This document shows positions 1 to 9,292 of a DNA stretch of 64,000 nt, in pieces. The notes below the pieces were generated by a model. The model was not told the origin of the DNA. It saw only the letters and a list, made by a program, of their open reading frames with translations, and ran no database searches. The stretch is from positions 224,460 to 288,459 of the forward strand of contig PHAT01000005.1 of assembly GCA_002840435.1 (NCBI GenBank). The letters are read 5' to 3'. The DNA comes from Deltaproteobacteria bacterium HGW-Deltaproteobacteria-6 (GTDB lineage: Bacteria; Desulfobacterota; Syntrophia; Syntrophales; Smithellaceae). How positions within the stretch are numbered: the stretch's first letter is position 1; each line of letters begins with the position of its first letter. The translations under genes were made by a program, and so were the position numbers.

Positions 1-1
1 C

Positions 2-640
2 CACCGTGCCGATATTGCCTTGGGCCTGAACCAATGGAATGTTAAAATCCTTCAGGAATATGACGACCTTTACTGCTTTGCCGCGTATCACCCGGACGAT
101 AAACACGCCCTGGAAATGGCTGAGCGTCTTCTCGAAAACCCGAAGATACTCGGATTCAAACTCCACCACCTTGTCCAGAATTTTTATCCGTGCGATGTTC
201 GGCTCTTCCCCCTGTATGAAATGATCATCAGGAAAAAGAAGCATCTATTGTTTCACGCAGGAACGGGACCCGTGGGGAATCCATATGTCGGTCTTGAACC
301 TTTCCTGAAGGTGCTTGAAAAATTCCCGGATCTGCCCGCAACCGTCGCCCACATGGGGGCGCATGAATATAGCGGGTTCATAACACTTTTAGATCGATAT
401 CCGCGATTGTACCTGGACACCGCCTTCTGTTTTTTGCCGCCGCCGTATGAAGGCTATCAACTGGGCCCCGATTATCTTGAAAAGTATCAATCAAGAATTT
501 TATACGGTTCGGATTATCCCAACCTGATAACACCGCGGGAAGCGGAGATTGAAAACTTGCTGAAGATGAACCTGTCTCAGGAATTTTACGATAAAATATT
601 TCACGATAACGGCATGGCTCTGATCCGTTCCCTGACTTGA
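2..640 (+). CDS. Amidohydrolase-2 family metal-dependent hydrolase, 5' end cut by window
   Basis: The reading frame is open from base 2 to the stop at 640, so the N-terminal part lies outside the window; the first in-window start codon (TTG at 20) is not the real start. About 213 residues remain, the C-terminal two thirds of an amidohydrolase-2 TIM barrel. Visible are a metal-site His after a hydrophobic strand (LLFHAG), a second His strand (ATVAHMGAHEY) and the terminal Asp motif (YGSDYPN), as in the decarboxylase/hydrolase group acting on carboxylic acids. The substrate cannot be told. The next gene is convergent, so this is the end of a transcription unit. Confidence 0.8.
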   Translation, partial: HRADIALGLNQWNVKILQEYDDLYCFAAYHPDDKHALEMAERLLENPKILGFKLHHLVQNFYPCDVRLFPLYEMIIRKKKHLLFHAGTGPVGNPYVGLEPFLKVLEKFPDLPATVAHMGAHEYSGFITLLDRYPRLYLDTAFCFLPPPYEGYQLGPDYLEKYQSRILYGSDYPNLITPREAEIENLLKMNLSQEFYDKIFHDNGMALIRSLT

Positions 641-728
641 GCTGCCGCCATATCTTCTGCTTATTTTAAAACGTTCTTCAATCCGCTCAAGCATGAGTCA
701 TAAAAAAACCGACCCCATCGCCTTTTTG

Positions 729-1556
729 CTATCCGATGGCCGAATCTTTCAGCTGTCTTCTCAGCAAGTCTACAGCGGATTGGGCCTGCAGGAAAATGTC
801 CGCGGCTTTTCCAAAGTCAAACATCCGCACTTCCTGGATTTCCTGCTGGATATAGATGTCAGGCTTTTTGTGCTTCATCTTTTCAGCAAGAGCCGACGCC
901 TGCATGATATTGAAAGCTCCAAAAACGGACTCCAGAGCGCCGGGAATTTTATGATCCCCTTCATTGCGAACCTTGCTCACATCCACGGCTATGGTAAAAT
1001 CAGCCCGCTCTAAAAGGTGATCGTAGGGAACCAGATTGACGACGCCTCCATCGATGAAAACCCTGCCTGCAATCGACACCGGCGCAAATACTCCCGACAC
1101 GGCCATGCTGGCCTGCAGAGCGGGAAGCAGATCACCTGCTTCAAACACAACTTCCTGTGCGGTCCAATAGTCCGCGGCAACGACTAACAGTGGAATATCC
1201 AACTCTTCAAAAGTCGGCTTCTTAATTTCACTGAACAGATATTCAATAAAGCGCTGTGTCTTGATAAACCCGCCGCGCGACAATCCCGCGGAAAAAGCCG
1301 TAACCCATTTCAGCAGGTCACTTTTCTTGGCCACGATATCCCGCCAGGTATCATCTTTTAAAATGAGATACCGGCTGATGCGCTCCCGGATCTCCTTCCC
1401 GGACATCCCGGAGGCATAGAGCGCCCCGATGATGGCGCCGACACTGGTGCCGGAAATGATGTCCGGTTTAATGCCCAGATCATCAAGAGCCTCCAGAATA
1501 GGAACATGCGCCAAACCGCGAACACCGCCGCCTCCCAAGGTCAAACCGATTTTCAT
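729..1556 (-). CDS. Patatin-like phospholipase (RssA type)
   Basis: A 275-residue lipid acyl hydrolase of the patatin family with a Ser-Asp dyad. The oxyanion-hole glycine loop GGGGVRG lies at about residues 8-14, the nucleophile elbow GTSVG at about 37-41, and the catalytic Asp motif DGG at about 169-171. There is no signal peptide, which fits the cytoplasmic or inner-face RssA-type proteins. The start is supported by AAAGGGGAAATA just before the ATG. It lies downstream of the ABC exporter genes on the same strand with a gap of about 100 bases, so joint transcription is possible. The phospholipid or ester substrate is unknown. Confidence 0.88.
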   Translation of the reverse strand: MKIGLTLGGGGVRGLAHVPILEALDDLGIKPDIISGTSVGAIIGALYASGMSGKEIRERISRYLILKDDTWRDIVAKKSDLLKWVTAFSAGLSRGGFIKTQRFIEYLFSEIKKPTFEELDIPLLVVAADYWTAQEVVFEAGDLLPALQASMAVSGVFAPVSIAGRVFIDGGVVNLVPYDHLLERADFTIAVDVSKVRNEGDHKIPGALESVFGAFNIMQASALAEKMKHKKPDIYIQQEIQEVRMFDFGKAADIFLQAQSAVDLLRRQLKDSAIG

Positions 1557-1653
1557 TATTTCCCCTTTTCAAGTAGAAGGTCGGAGGGTTGAATTTTGCT
1601 CCCGTGACGCCGTTTGCTCCATGGATATTTCCGGCCTGAATAATTCCCGCAGG

Positions 1654-2490
1654 TCAAATGATGTCCTCATTCCGGAAACGATGGAACAGGAGCGCACCGA
1701 GAATCAGGACATAGATAAGGATATTAATGAACGGATAAACAGACAAAAATCCCTGGAACCCTTCACCGCCGATAATCGAAGACGCAAATTGCTGGATGCC
1801 GGAAAGTTTCGGCCATAAATAGTAGGCCGCTTTCCCCCAGGTCCAGTCCGGCTGTGCGCCCGGCTGCTGCATCATCGCCTGCCCCATTGGGCTGCGGCTT
1901 AGCGCAAAAATTCCTTCGGCAACAAAACTGGCCATGCCGATGCCCGTCACGAAAAGAAAAGCGATGATATCCGGCATCAGGAGCGAAAAAAGAAGCACGG
2001 CGACCACCACAAAAAGCAAATTGAGCGAGCAAGAAAGCGAAGCCAGCAGGTATTCCGGCATGACGACCTTCAAGTTAATGGATGCAATGACAAACACAAT
2101 GCCGTGCAGGATGAACATGAAGCTGCTCGCTAAAGCCCACAGGCCGATCATCTTTCCCAGCACATACTGCATCCTGGTCACCGGTTTGGACAGGATGCAG
2201 GATTGCATCCCTTCATCCCGGTCGCGCTTGAAGACGCGCATTGTGAGCAGGGCCGCAAGCAGCATCGAACCTGCGGCAATCATGTGGAAGATCACTTTGG
2301 ACACAACCCGGATAATGGTATCGCCATCAAGCGTCTGGCCGTTCACCATGACGTTCCCTGAATAACAACCGCGGACAAGCAGAATGGCCAGGGCGCAGAT
2401 GACACCCATGACGATGAAGCTCTTCTGGCGCACTTCATCCGTCAGTGTATATTTCGCGATTCGAATGATGGAGAGATATGTTTTCGGCAT
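1654..2490 (-). CDS. ABC-2 type transporter permease
   Basis: Integral membrane partner of the ATPase encoded just upstream. About six hydrophobic segments are visible: near residues 26-42, 68-88, 116-140, 150-185 and two C-terminal ones, the last a typical final helix before a short basic tail (HRFRNEDII). The start at 2490 (ATG) is preferred over an in-frame TTG six bases earlier because AAAGG sits six bases before it. The ATPase stop lies seven bases upstream, indicating translational coupling. The pair resembles exporters with a mobile ABC-2 permease; the cargo is not predictable. Confidence 0.85.
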   Translation of the reverse strand: MPKTYLSIIRIAKYTLTDEVRQKSFIVMGVICALAILLVRGCYSGNVMVNGQTLDGDTIIRVVSKVIFHMIAAGSMLLAALLTMRVFKRDRDEGMQSCILSKPVTRMQYVLGKMIGLWALASSFMFILHGIVFVIASINLKVVMPEYLLASLSCSLNLLFVVVAVLLFSLLMPDIIAFLFVTGIGMASFVAEGIFALSRSPMGQAMMQQPGAQPDWTWGKAAYYLWPKLSGIQQFASSIIGGEGFQGFLSVYPFINILIYVLILGALLFHRFRNEDII

Positions 2491-2497
2491 CTTCAAT

Positions 2498-3202
2498 TCA
2501 ACCTTTCACCAACCGGACAAACACATCTTCCAGAGTATCGCCATTCTTGATCAGTGCGGAAATGGTGTCCTTCACCAGGAGCCTTCCCTGGTTGATAATA
2601 GCGGCGTTGTCGCATATTTTTTCAACTTCCGATAAAAGGTGAGAATTGAGGAAGATCGTCATACCCTGGCCTTTGAGTGATTCCAGCAGCTGGCGTGTTT
2701 CCCGGATGCCGATGGGATCAAGGCCGGAGGTAGGTTCATCAAGAATAAGAAGCTTCGGATTCCCGACAAGGGCGGCGCCGATTCCAAACCGCTGAACCAT
2801 ACCTTTGGAATAGGTGTTTGCTTTGGCATGCTCCCTGCCCTGCATCCCGATTTGCCCGACAATGCGCTTGCATTGATCCGCTCCGTCTGATCGACTGATG
2901 TCCAACAGTTCCGAGCAGCGCTGCAGGTACTGCCAACCGGAAAGATGCGGGGGGATATGGTGGTTCTCAGCCAGATAACCGATGGCGGTGCGGCTTGCCG
3001 CCTGCGTACTGGAAATACCATTGACCGCCAAATGTCCCGATGTTGGCCGGGTAAAGTCCAGCAGCATTTTGACAATGGTTGTTTTTCCTGCTCCGTTGGG
3101 ACCAAGCAGAGCAAAATACTCGCCTGCTTTTACGGAAAATGAAACATTATCGACGGCGGCCAGGGAGCCATATTGTTTGGTTACGGCATTCAATTCAATC
3201 AT
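2498..3202 (-). CDS. ABC transporter ATP-binding protein
   Basis: A 234-residue nucleotide-binding domain driving the adjacent ABC-2 permease. Walker A is GPNGAGKTT near residue 38, the signature is YSKGMVQRFG (the YSKGM variant usual for CcmA/DRB-type exporters), Walker B is LLILDEPTSGLD and the switch His is in LNSHLLSEVE. The ATG at 3202 is chosen; an in-frame TTG two codons earlier has no better support. It is the first gene of a two-gene unit. The TetR gene that follows it upstream on the same strand is separated by about 140 bases. Confidence 0.9.
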   Translation of the reverse strand: MIELNAVTKQYGSLAAVDNVSFSVKAGEYFALLGPNGAGKTTIVKMLLDFTRPTSGHLAVNGISSTQAASRTAIGYLAENHHIPPHLSGWQYLQRCSELLDISRSDGADQCKRIVGQIGMQGREHAKANTYSKGMVQRFGIGAALVGNPKLLILDEPTSGLDPIGIRETRQLLESLKGQGMTIFLNSHLLSEVEKICDNAAIINQGRLLVKDTISALIKNGDTLEDVFVRLVKG

Positions 3203-3341
3203 GGGCAAAGTATATTGGCCCGGACCTGATATGTCAATTAAAGATAAGCTGCCGGATGTCAGGGTCGTTGTTTAAGCCGGATAACAGAGACAACTGCGCC
3301 AAATATTCCTTCGGGAGCCTTTCCCCATATCAGATGTGTTT

Positions 3342-3953
3342 TCAAACGGCTGTTTTTTTAAATTTAGCCACAACGACCTGGGCGATATGATGCATATGCT
3401 GATGCACAGCCGCAGGAGTCCTGCCGGGATAATTTCGAAACGTGACATGAACGCCATTGAGCGCCGCGAAGAAAGCATGCGATAAAGGTCTCACCGGTTC
3501 CGGCATGTTTGCTTTCCGAAAAAGAATATCGAATTGATCAAAAATAAGGCGTTCGGAGGCGTTGAGTTTGTCAACCATTTCCGCGGGCAGTGAGCCGTCC
3601 AGCATAAAATGGGTCATCATCCGGCAAAACTGGTCATTATCGATCAGGTAGTTGAGATAGGCATCGGCTACCTTTTCGATGGTTTTTCTTCCACTTTTCT
3701 CAATAATGCCGCTAAGAATGGCCGTTATTTCCTGAGCCCCGTGAAGATAGGCTTCCAGAAACAGAGATTGCTGATCGGGAAAATACCGGTAAATAGACGC
3801 GTGAGAGATACCGGCCTCTCCGGCAATGTCGCGAATACTGACTTTGCTGAATGGTTTAGTGGCAAATATCCGCTTGGCAGACTCAATAATGACATCCTGC
3901 CTGGCTCTTTTCTCATGATCTCTGAGTTCAGCAAAAGAATTCTTCTTTTTCAT
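3342..3953 (-). CDS. TetR/AcrR family transcriptional regulator
   Basis: About 203 residues. The N-terminal helix-turn-helix is clear: IIESAKRIFATKPFSK, then IRDIAGEAGISHASIYRYF. The remaining helices form an unassigned ligand-binding domain. The ATG at 3953 is preferred to an upstream in-frame ATG because AAAGGGGTGAT lies directly before it. The gene is divergent from the acyl-CoA:acetate CoA-transferase at 4147. The shared 193-base interval holds two 13-bp palindromes (4020-4051), so it probably represses itself and the CoA-transferase and responds to an acyl-CoA or acid. That is inference from layout. Confidence 0.9.
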   Translation of the reverse strand: MKKKNSFAELRDHEKRARQDVIIESAKRIFATKPFSKVSIRDIAGEAGISHASIYRYFPDQQSLFLEAYLHGAQEITAILSGIIEKSGRKTIEKVADAYLNYLIDNDQFCRMMTHFMLDGSLPAEMVDKLNASERLIFDQFDILFRKANMPEPVRPLSHAFFAALNGVHVTFRNYPGRTPAAVHQHMHHIAQVVVAKFKKTAV

Positions 3954-4019
3954 ATCACCCCTTTGGCATCCATATATCACATGCTTCTGAGACCTTGCAC
4001 TAAAAAAGCTTGACTAATG

Positions 4020-4051
4020 TAACCGTTGGTTAGTAATATAACCATCGGTAA
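4020..4051. promoter_or_regulatory. Two tandem 13-bp palindromes, likely TetR operators
   Basis: Two copies of TAACC-N3-GGTWA lie at 4020-4032 and 4039-4051, centres 19 bases apart (about two helical turns), between the divergent TetR gene and the CoA-transferase gene. Spacing and symmetry suit cooperative dimer binding. The assignment to the neighbouring TetR protein is inferred from position. Confidence 0.6.
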
Positions 4052-4146
4052 TGAAAATCAACAAAAACTTTACCGCGACCAAATGCACATCATAAACCCT
4101 GCCCAAAAGGGGTAAAAATATTAAGAAAGCAACAGGAGGTATTACC

Positions 4147-5520
4147 ATGGGTGATTTTCAAAAAATGTATAAGGAAAAACTGGTGACCGCCGAAGAGGCG
4201 GTCAAAAAAGTGAAATCCGGCGACTGGATTGACTGGGCCATGTTCAACGGCAAACCGGTTGAACTGGACAAGGCACTGGCGGCGCGAAAGGATGAACTGA
4301 GCGATATTAAGATCATGGCAGCAGTGACCGTACCGCCGGTCCCGGAAGTCGTTCAGAAAGATCCCAAAGGCGAAGTTTTCACATACAATGACCAGCATTT
4401 CAGTTTGCTTACCCGCATCCTGCAGGAAATGTGTCAGGGCGTTTTTTATCAGCCGACTTTATATGGCGAGTCGGAACTCTATGTCACAAACGGGATGTAT
4501 GACCCGAAAAAAGCAGGTACACCGCTGCGCGACCATTTCATGGCGCAGGTCGCCCCGATGGACAAAGACGGCTACTTCAACTGGGGGCTGCACAACTCCT
4601 GCTGCTATCTGCAGGCGATCAGTTCAAAAAATATCATTCTGGAAGTCAACAATAACATCCCCTATGCATACGGCGGCAACATGGAGAGAATCCACATTTC
4701 GCAGATTCAAGCCGTGGTCGAAGGCAACAACACGGCTTTGGCGGAACTGCCCGTCGTCACCCCGTCGGAAACGGACAAAAAAATCGCCGAGCACGTCCTG
4801 GCGCATCTGAAAGACGGCGACTGCATTCAGTTGGGCATTGGCGGAATGCCGAATGTTCTGGGTAAATTGATCAGTCAATCCGATTTAAAGAATCTGGGCG
4901 GCTGGACGGAAATGCTGGTTGATGCCTATCACGATATGTGGGAAGCGGGTGTGATGAACGGAATGAAAAAGACTTTCGATCAGGGCAAAATCAACTACAC
5001 GTTCGCCCTGGGAGGGAAGCCGCTTTATGACTGGATAGACCGTAATCCCGCCCTGGCTTCCTGCAGCGTGGGATATGTCAATCACCCGACAAGACTTGCC
5101 CAGATCGACAATCTGATTTCCATCAACCAGGCTCTGCAGGTTGACCTGTATGGTCAGGTCAACGCGGAAAGTTCCGGGTTCAAACAGATTTCCGGCAACG
5201 GCGGCATGTCGGACTTCGTGCTGGGATCTTACTGGTCCAAAGGCGGCCGCAGTTTCATCTGCCTGCCTTCGACACATAAGAAGAAGGACGGCACCATCGA
5301 ATCCCGCATTGTTCCCAACTTCGATCTCGGCAGCATCACCACTGTAACCCGCCAGATGGTCAATTTCGTGGTGACCGAATATGGCGCAGTCGCCCTGAAA
5401 ACCTGCCCCACCTGGTATCGTGCGGAAAAACTGATCTCCATTGCTCATCCTGATTTCCGGGATGACCTGATCAAGGAAGCCGAAAAAAGAAAAATCTGGA
5501 GACAATCCAACAAAAAGTAA
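4147..5520 (+). CDS. Acetate/butyrate-type CoA-transferase (acetyl-CoA hydrolase/transferase family)
   Basis: A 457-residue family I CoA-transferase that moves CoA between an acyl-CoA and a free carboxylate such as acetate. It most resembles the butyryl-CoA:acetate (But) subgroup. Motifs: GIGGMPN at about 231-237, the putative catalytic Glu in GGWTEML at about residue 255, [21 protein letters not shown] and the C-terminal signature [16 protein letters not shown] precedes the ATG by six bases. It is monocistronic, ending in a strong terminator, and sits opposite a TetR gene. A likely role is acetate exchange during growth on butyrate, crotonate or similar acids, but the substrate range is not fixed by sequence. 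Confidence 0.87.
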   Translation: MGDFQKMYKEKLVTAEEAVKKVKSGDWIDWAMFNGKPVELDKALAARKDELSDIKIMAAVTVPPVPEVVQKDPKGEVFTYNDQHFSLLTRILQEMCQGVFYQPTLYGESELYVTNGMYDPKKAGTPLRDHFMAQVAPMDKDGYFNWGLHNSCCYLQAISSKNIILEVNNNIPYAYGGNMERIHISQIQAVVEGNNTALAELPVVTPSETDKKIAEHVLAHLKDGDCIQLGIGGMPNVLGKLISQSDLKNLGGWTEMLVDAYHDMWEAGVMNGMKKTFDQGKINYTFALGGKPLYDWIDRNPALASCSVGYVNHPTRLAQIDNLISINQALQVDLYGQVNAESSGFKQISGNGGMSDFVLGSYWSKGGRSFICLPSTHKKKDGTIESRIVPNFDLGSITTVTRQMVNFVVTEYGAVALKTCPTWYRAEKLISIAHPDFRDDLIKEAEKRKIWRQSNKK

Positions 5521-5550
5521 GTTACCAGTAGAATTAAGACTTTTACCAAA

Positions 5551-5580
5551 AGCCACCGGCCAACCCGGTGGCTTTTTTTT
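5551..5580 (+). terminator. Rho-independent terminator after the CoA-transferase gene
   Basis: Nine-base perfect stem (5551-5559 with 5565-5573), five-base loop, followed by a run of eight T. Confidence 0.92.
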
Positions 5581-5708
5581 GGCGTTATTCGGGCAAAAGC
5601 AAGGGTCACATCCTTCTCGCTCTCAAAGGCCGGCGCAGCAACAGGAAAAAGCGCAGGACGCGCATAACCTGACATCCTTATTTTATGGTCACAGGAGTCA
5701 AGGTTTTC

Positions 5709-5735
5709 TTGACATAGTGATTCATGTCCTATACT
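5709..5735 (+). promoter_or_regulatory. Sigma-70-like promoter of the secreted-protein cluster
   Basis: TTGACA at 5709-5714 and TATACT at 5730-5735, spacer 15 bases, about 40 bases before the start of the PAN-domain gene. The short spacer lowers confidence. Confidence 0.5.
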
Positions 5736-5776
5736 TTTGCGCAAAAAGGAAGTCATCACAAAATTTGGAGGTTATT

Positions 5777-7036
5777 ATGTATGCTTTTATTGCCGGGACA
5801 GCGCATCGGACATTTGGAGCGGCACTCACCGTCTTTTTTGCTATCATCTTGATTTCAGCGCCGGCCTATGCCGACACACTAACCATGGAGGCCAATACCG
5901 ATCGCATGGGCGCGGACTATCGACGCATCGATGGCAGCCCATCGGTGCAGGCGTGCCATTCCGCCTGCGCTGCTGACAAGCAATGCCAAGCCTTCACGTA
6001 TGTGAAGTCAGCACACCACTGCTGGCTGAAAAATGGAGTACCCGGACCAACCCCCAACAACGACACCATCTCCGGGGTAAAAAAACGCGCGGTCGGGGAT
6101 GGAAGCTGCGCCACTGTTGCCGGTGTGACCTGCGAGCCCAACACCGATCGCATGGGTGCGGACTATCGAAGAATCGATAATGCATCTTCTGTTAAGTTCT
6201 GTCAGAACCAGTGCGCCACAGATCTCAAGTGTGCCGCTTACACATATGTAAAATCCGCCTATCATTGCTGGCTGAAGGACAGCGTTCCCAACGGGGCACA
6301 CAACGGCGACACGGTATCCGGCGTGAAGCTCAGCGGAGCGGCTCCTGCGGCAGCGCCCAAAGCAGAATCCATGAATTCCAAAACGTATCTTGATCCGATG
6401 ATCAACGGACACTATGTCGATAATTGTCTCAACTGGGGGAGCAACTGCCAAAAACCCGCAGCAGATTATTTCTGCCGAAAAAAGGGTTTTTCCGGGGCAA
6501 TATCGTTTGAACTGGCCAATCGCCGACCAACATGGGTCATGGGAGATAACAAGGTATGTAACGAGGGCTTCTGCGTCGGATTCTCGCGTATCGTGTGCGG
6601 AGGAACAACGACAAGCGCCCCCGCCGGACAAAACGGATCAGATGACAGCGGAATGAAGGCCGGGAAACCCGGTAAAGAATCGGTTATTTTTTATAATGGC
6701 AATGATGCCGGTGTTTCATCTGGGGGAAGAAGCCCCCATTTTACCATTTCCCGTCCGGTTTGGATCACCAATATGTTTACCTATCATTATGGCTATAGAG
6801 GAGTACCGGGAAGCATACGGATATTAAATGCAACAGGCGCCGCGATAGGCGCCTGGCAGGCACAGGGAAGATCAGGATCCCCTCAGCCGTCCTATTATTG
6901 GGAAGTCAAACCGGACATCGTCCTGCAGCCCGGCACCTATCTGGTTGAAACCTCCAATCCCGGCTCATGGTCGCAAAACGCAAGATCAGGGGGCAACGGT
7001 ATGGTCGAGATCAAGGGCACTTATCTCAATCCCTGA
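5777..7036 (+). CDS. Secreted protein with two PAN/Apple domains
   Basis: A 419-residue exported protein. The start at 5777 is fixed by GGAGG seven bases before ATG; the frame is open further upstream but that part is not coding. A signal peptide spans residues 1-32, ending AYA. Two PAN/Apple-type modules follow (about 36-102 and 119-183). Each opens with NTDRMGADYRRID and carries the Cys pattern ending HCWLK. A Cys-containing region lies at 205-290 and a glycine-rich C-terminal beta domain at about 305-419. PAN domains bind protein or glycan, so it may be an adhesin or envelope ligand binder. It leads a run of four same-strand genes. Confidence 0.8.
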   Translation: MYAFIAGTAHRTFGAALTVFFAIILISAPAYADTLTMEANTDRMGADYRRIDGSPSVQACHSACAADKQCQAFTYVKSAHHCWLKNGVPGPTPNNDTISGVKKRAVGDGSCATVAGVTCEPNTDRMGADYRRIDNASSVKFCQNQCATDLKCAAYTYVKSAYHCWLKDSVPNGAHNGDTVSGVKLSGAAPAAAPKAESMNSKTYLDPMINGHYVDNCLNWGSNCQKPAADYFCRKKGFSGAISFELANRRPTWVMGDNKVCNEGFCVGFSRIVCGGTTTSAPAGQNGSDDSGMKAGKPGKESVIFYNGNDAGVSSGGRSPHFTISRPVWITNMFTYHYGYRGVPGSIRILNATGAAIGAWQAQGRSGSPQPSYYWEVKPDIVLQPGTYLVETSNPGSWSQNARSGGNGMVEIKGTYLNP

Positions 7037-7083
7037 GGCTGGACTTTTTTCACATACTGACAGACGATTGAAAGGAAGAATAA

Positions 7084-8301
7084 ATGACAATCCTTATCCG
7101 TTTGCTTACCACAACCTGTATTGCCTTACTGCTCACCATGGGATCAGGATATTTTGCTCCTGCGGATGCCGCATCAAAAAAACTCAAACAGCAATCAGAT
7201 AACGCTTCCGCAACATGGAGCAAAACCTTCACGACATTCAACAACTATCGTGCAGCGGTTATTGCCACCTCGGACGGCGGCTACCTGATGACCGGATCAA
7301 AAGGAGAAAACGCCAGGGACAACGGGTCGTCACTGTGGGCCATGAAAACCGACAGCCGCGGTGCGAAGATCTGGGAAAAAAATTTTTCCCCTCACAAAAG
7401 CAGTCCTCATCATGGTTATGCAGCCATTGAAACGCCTGATGGTTATCTGGTAACCGGCACCAAAAACTTATCCGCACTGCATGGTTGGTCAACCTGGAAC
7501 GAGTTGTGGGTCATCAAATTATCCAAAAACGGCACGACCCTCTGGGAGAAATCATACGGCTGCCAATGGGGCGCCAATACCTCTGCCGGCGAAGGGCGCT
7601 CCATTCTGCAGACGGATGACGGCGGCTTGATCATAGCTGGATTCGGCAGCGCTGGGGGAGCGACAACGGCATGGCTGGTAAGGCTTGACCGAAACGGAAT
7701 CCGCCAATGGGAAAAGTTTCTGGGACCCGCTGACAATGGAGGCGGTGTCTCTCCGGTCTCCCTTGCCACTGCGGCAGATGGGCACTTCTATGCCGGTTTT
7801 ACCACTCCTGATGAACATGCGGTTATGTTTAAGCTTGACCCTGCCGGCAATATTGTTTGGAAACGTCAGCTTGACCAGTATCAGCGCAGCAGTCTGGGGA
7901 CACTTAGTGCAACAAACGACGGAGGATTCATTTTTGCCGGTGGGGGCGAAGGAGACGGATTGCTGGCGAAGTTTGACGCTAACGGCTCTCTCGGCTGGCA
8001 CAAAACCTTTGGAAAAAACCGGCAGGGGAAAAGCGCCGGACTATCCGCCGTAACGGAAACGAAGGATAACGGATTTATTGCAACCGGCGGGATAAGCATG
8101 GGCAAAGCGATCCTTTGGATCGTGCGAACCGACAGCCGGGGAAATGTTATTTGGAACAAAGAAATGACGGACAAGCGTCTCTCAACCGGGTACGCGATTG
8201 TGCAGGCTTCTGATGGTGGCTATGTGGTGTGCGGACGCGACGACAAAGGCATAGCGGTCTGGCTGCTCAAACTGGATGCCACGGGAGCTATTGGCAAGTA
8301 A
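7084..8301 (+). CDS. Exported beta-propeller protein
   Basis: 405 residues with a signal peptide (about 1-29, ending ADA). The rest is a chain of about seven units of 45-55 residues, each with DGGY/DGGF..TG, then a variable loop and W..K.D..G...W (for example DGGYLMTGS, DGGLIIAGF, DGGFIFAGG, DGGYVVCG). This is the repeat pattern of PQQ/Kelch-like propellers of the secreted type. No catalytic motif is visible. AAGGAAG precedes the ATG, 47 bases after the PAN-domain gene, consistent with one transcript. Function unknown; a ligand- or surface-binding scaffold is plausible. Confidence 0.75.
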   Translation: MTILIRLLTTTCIALLLTMGSGYFAPADAASKKLKQQSDNASATWSKTFTTFNNYRAAVIATSDGGYLMTGSKGENARDNGSSLWAMKTDSRGAKIWEKNFSPHKSSPHHGYAAIETPDGYLVTGTKNLSALHGWSTWNELWVIKLSKNGTTLWEKSYGCQWGANTSAGEGRSILQTDDGGLIIAGFGSAGGATTAWLVRLDRNGIRQWEKFLGPADNGGGVSPVSLATAADGHFYAGFTTPDEHAVMFKLDPAGNIVWKRQLDQYQRSSLGTLSATNDGGFIFAGGGEGDGLLAKFDANGSLGWHKTFGKNRQGKSAGLSAVTETKDNGFIATGGISMGKAILWIVRTDSRGNVIWNKEMTDKRLSTGYAIVQASDGGYVVCGRDDKGIAVWLLKLDATGAIGK

Positions 8302-8481
8302 TCAAGGACCCGGGGCTGCAGGTAGACCATATAAGACGGATTGCTGCGTCACCGGTATCGTGCGTAATGATATTGCGGTTTTGAAATTCATGCAGTGTTA
8401 AAGATAGCTCCCCGGAATGCACCGGGCTGCCGCCTTCGGTCGATATGACCATTAAACTTTATAGCCATACGCAGGACAACA

Positions 8482-9291
8482 ATGCCCCCTCGCACCATAA
8501 GGATACCCATGCCAACAACCTCATCTGACAGCACCATCACCGGATCTCCTCTCAAGGCCTTCATCATCTGCTATGCCGTGACGATCCTCGGAATCGCCAT
8601 GGTCCTTTTACCCATCCTTTTCGATGGCGTTGAAAAGGCCATGGGTGACGGCGCTTTTGCCATGATGCTGGTCGGAGGCTTTTTTGCCATAACCGCTTTC
8701 TTCTCATCCTTTGTATTTCGGCATCGCCTGCGGGTCTTTCGTGAACTGTTTCGGGAAGAACAATTGCTGGCCCACTGGCGTTACAGTCCGGACGAGTGGC
8801 GCGCCTTCGCCGGAGCAGAACTTGCCGCTGAGAAAAGCGTGAAGAAATTGATCATCCTGATCACCGCCGGATTTGCGTTGCTGTATTGCGGCCTGATGGC
8901 GGTACTCTATCCGGAGCTTACCGTCCTGATGATCGGTGTTGGCCTGACCATCGTCGCTCTCATGGCAGGAACCGCCGCGCTGTCAACCCGGATTTCACGG
9001 CGGCGTAATCTCACACCAACCGGCGAAGCACGCATCGGACGCCACGGTGTCTGGTTGAATGGCGCCCTGCACACCTGGTCGGGCGGCGGCAGCTATCTCA
9101 TCGACTGCCAATTGGACAATTCTTCGGACCCGAAGGGTATGGTATTCTCGTATGCAGCCATCGAGCGGCATGGTCCGCAAATTCACCAGGCCCGGGTGCC
9201 GGTTCCTCACGATAGCCTTGATCAGGCCCGGCAAGTCATCACCTCTCTTCAGCCCGACTTTAATAAAAAACTCAACGAAAGAGGAAAATAA
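8482..9291 (+). CDS. Membrane protein of unknown function
   Basis: 269 residues (an alternative ATG lies at 8509; both have AGGA-type sites). Four hydrophobic segments are visible, at about residues 28-50, 56-80, 124-142 and 146-168, followed by a soluble cytoplasmic-looking tail of roughly 100 residues. I recognise no family. The stop is one base before the start of the next gene, so the two are translationally coupled. A 180-base gap separates it from the propeller gene upstream. Confidence 0.65.
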   Translation: MPPRTIRIPMPTTSSDSTITGSPLKAFIICYAVTILGIAMVLLPILFDGVEKAMGDGAFAMMLVGGFFAITAFFSSFVFRHRLRVFRELFREEQLLAHWRYSPDEWRAFAGAELAAEKSVKKLIILITAGFALLYCGLMAVLYPELTVLMIGVGLTIVALMAGTAALSTRISRRRNLTPTGEARIGRHGVWLNGALHTWSGGGSYLIDCQLDNSSDPKGMVFSYAAIERHGPQIHQARVPVPHDSLDQARQVITSLQPDFNKKLNERGK

Positions 9292-9292
9292 A

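Noticed and set aside
5579-5776. Upstream extension of the PAN-domain protein by 66 codons
   Set aside because: It starts inside the previous terminator and crosses the promoter; the signal peptide begins at the ATG at 5777, which has a good ribosome site.
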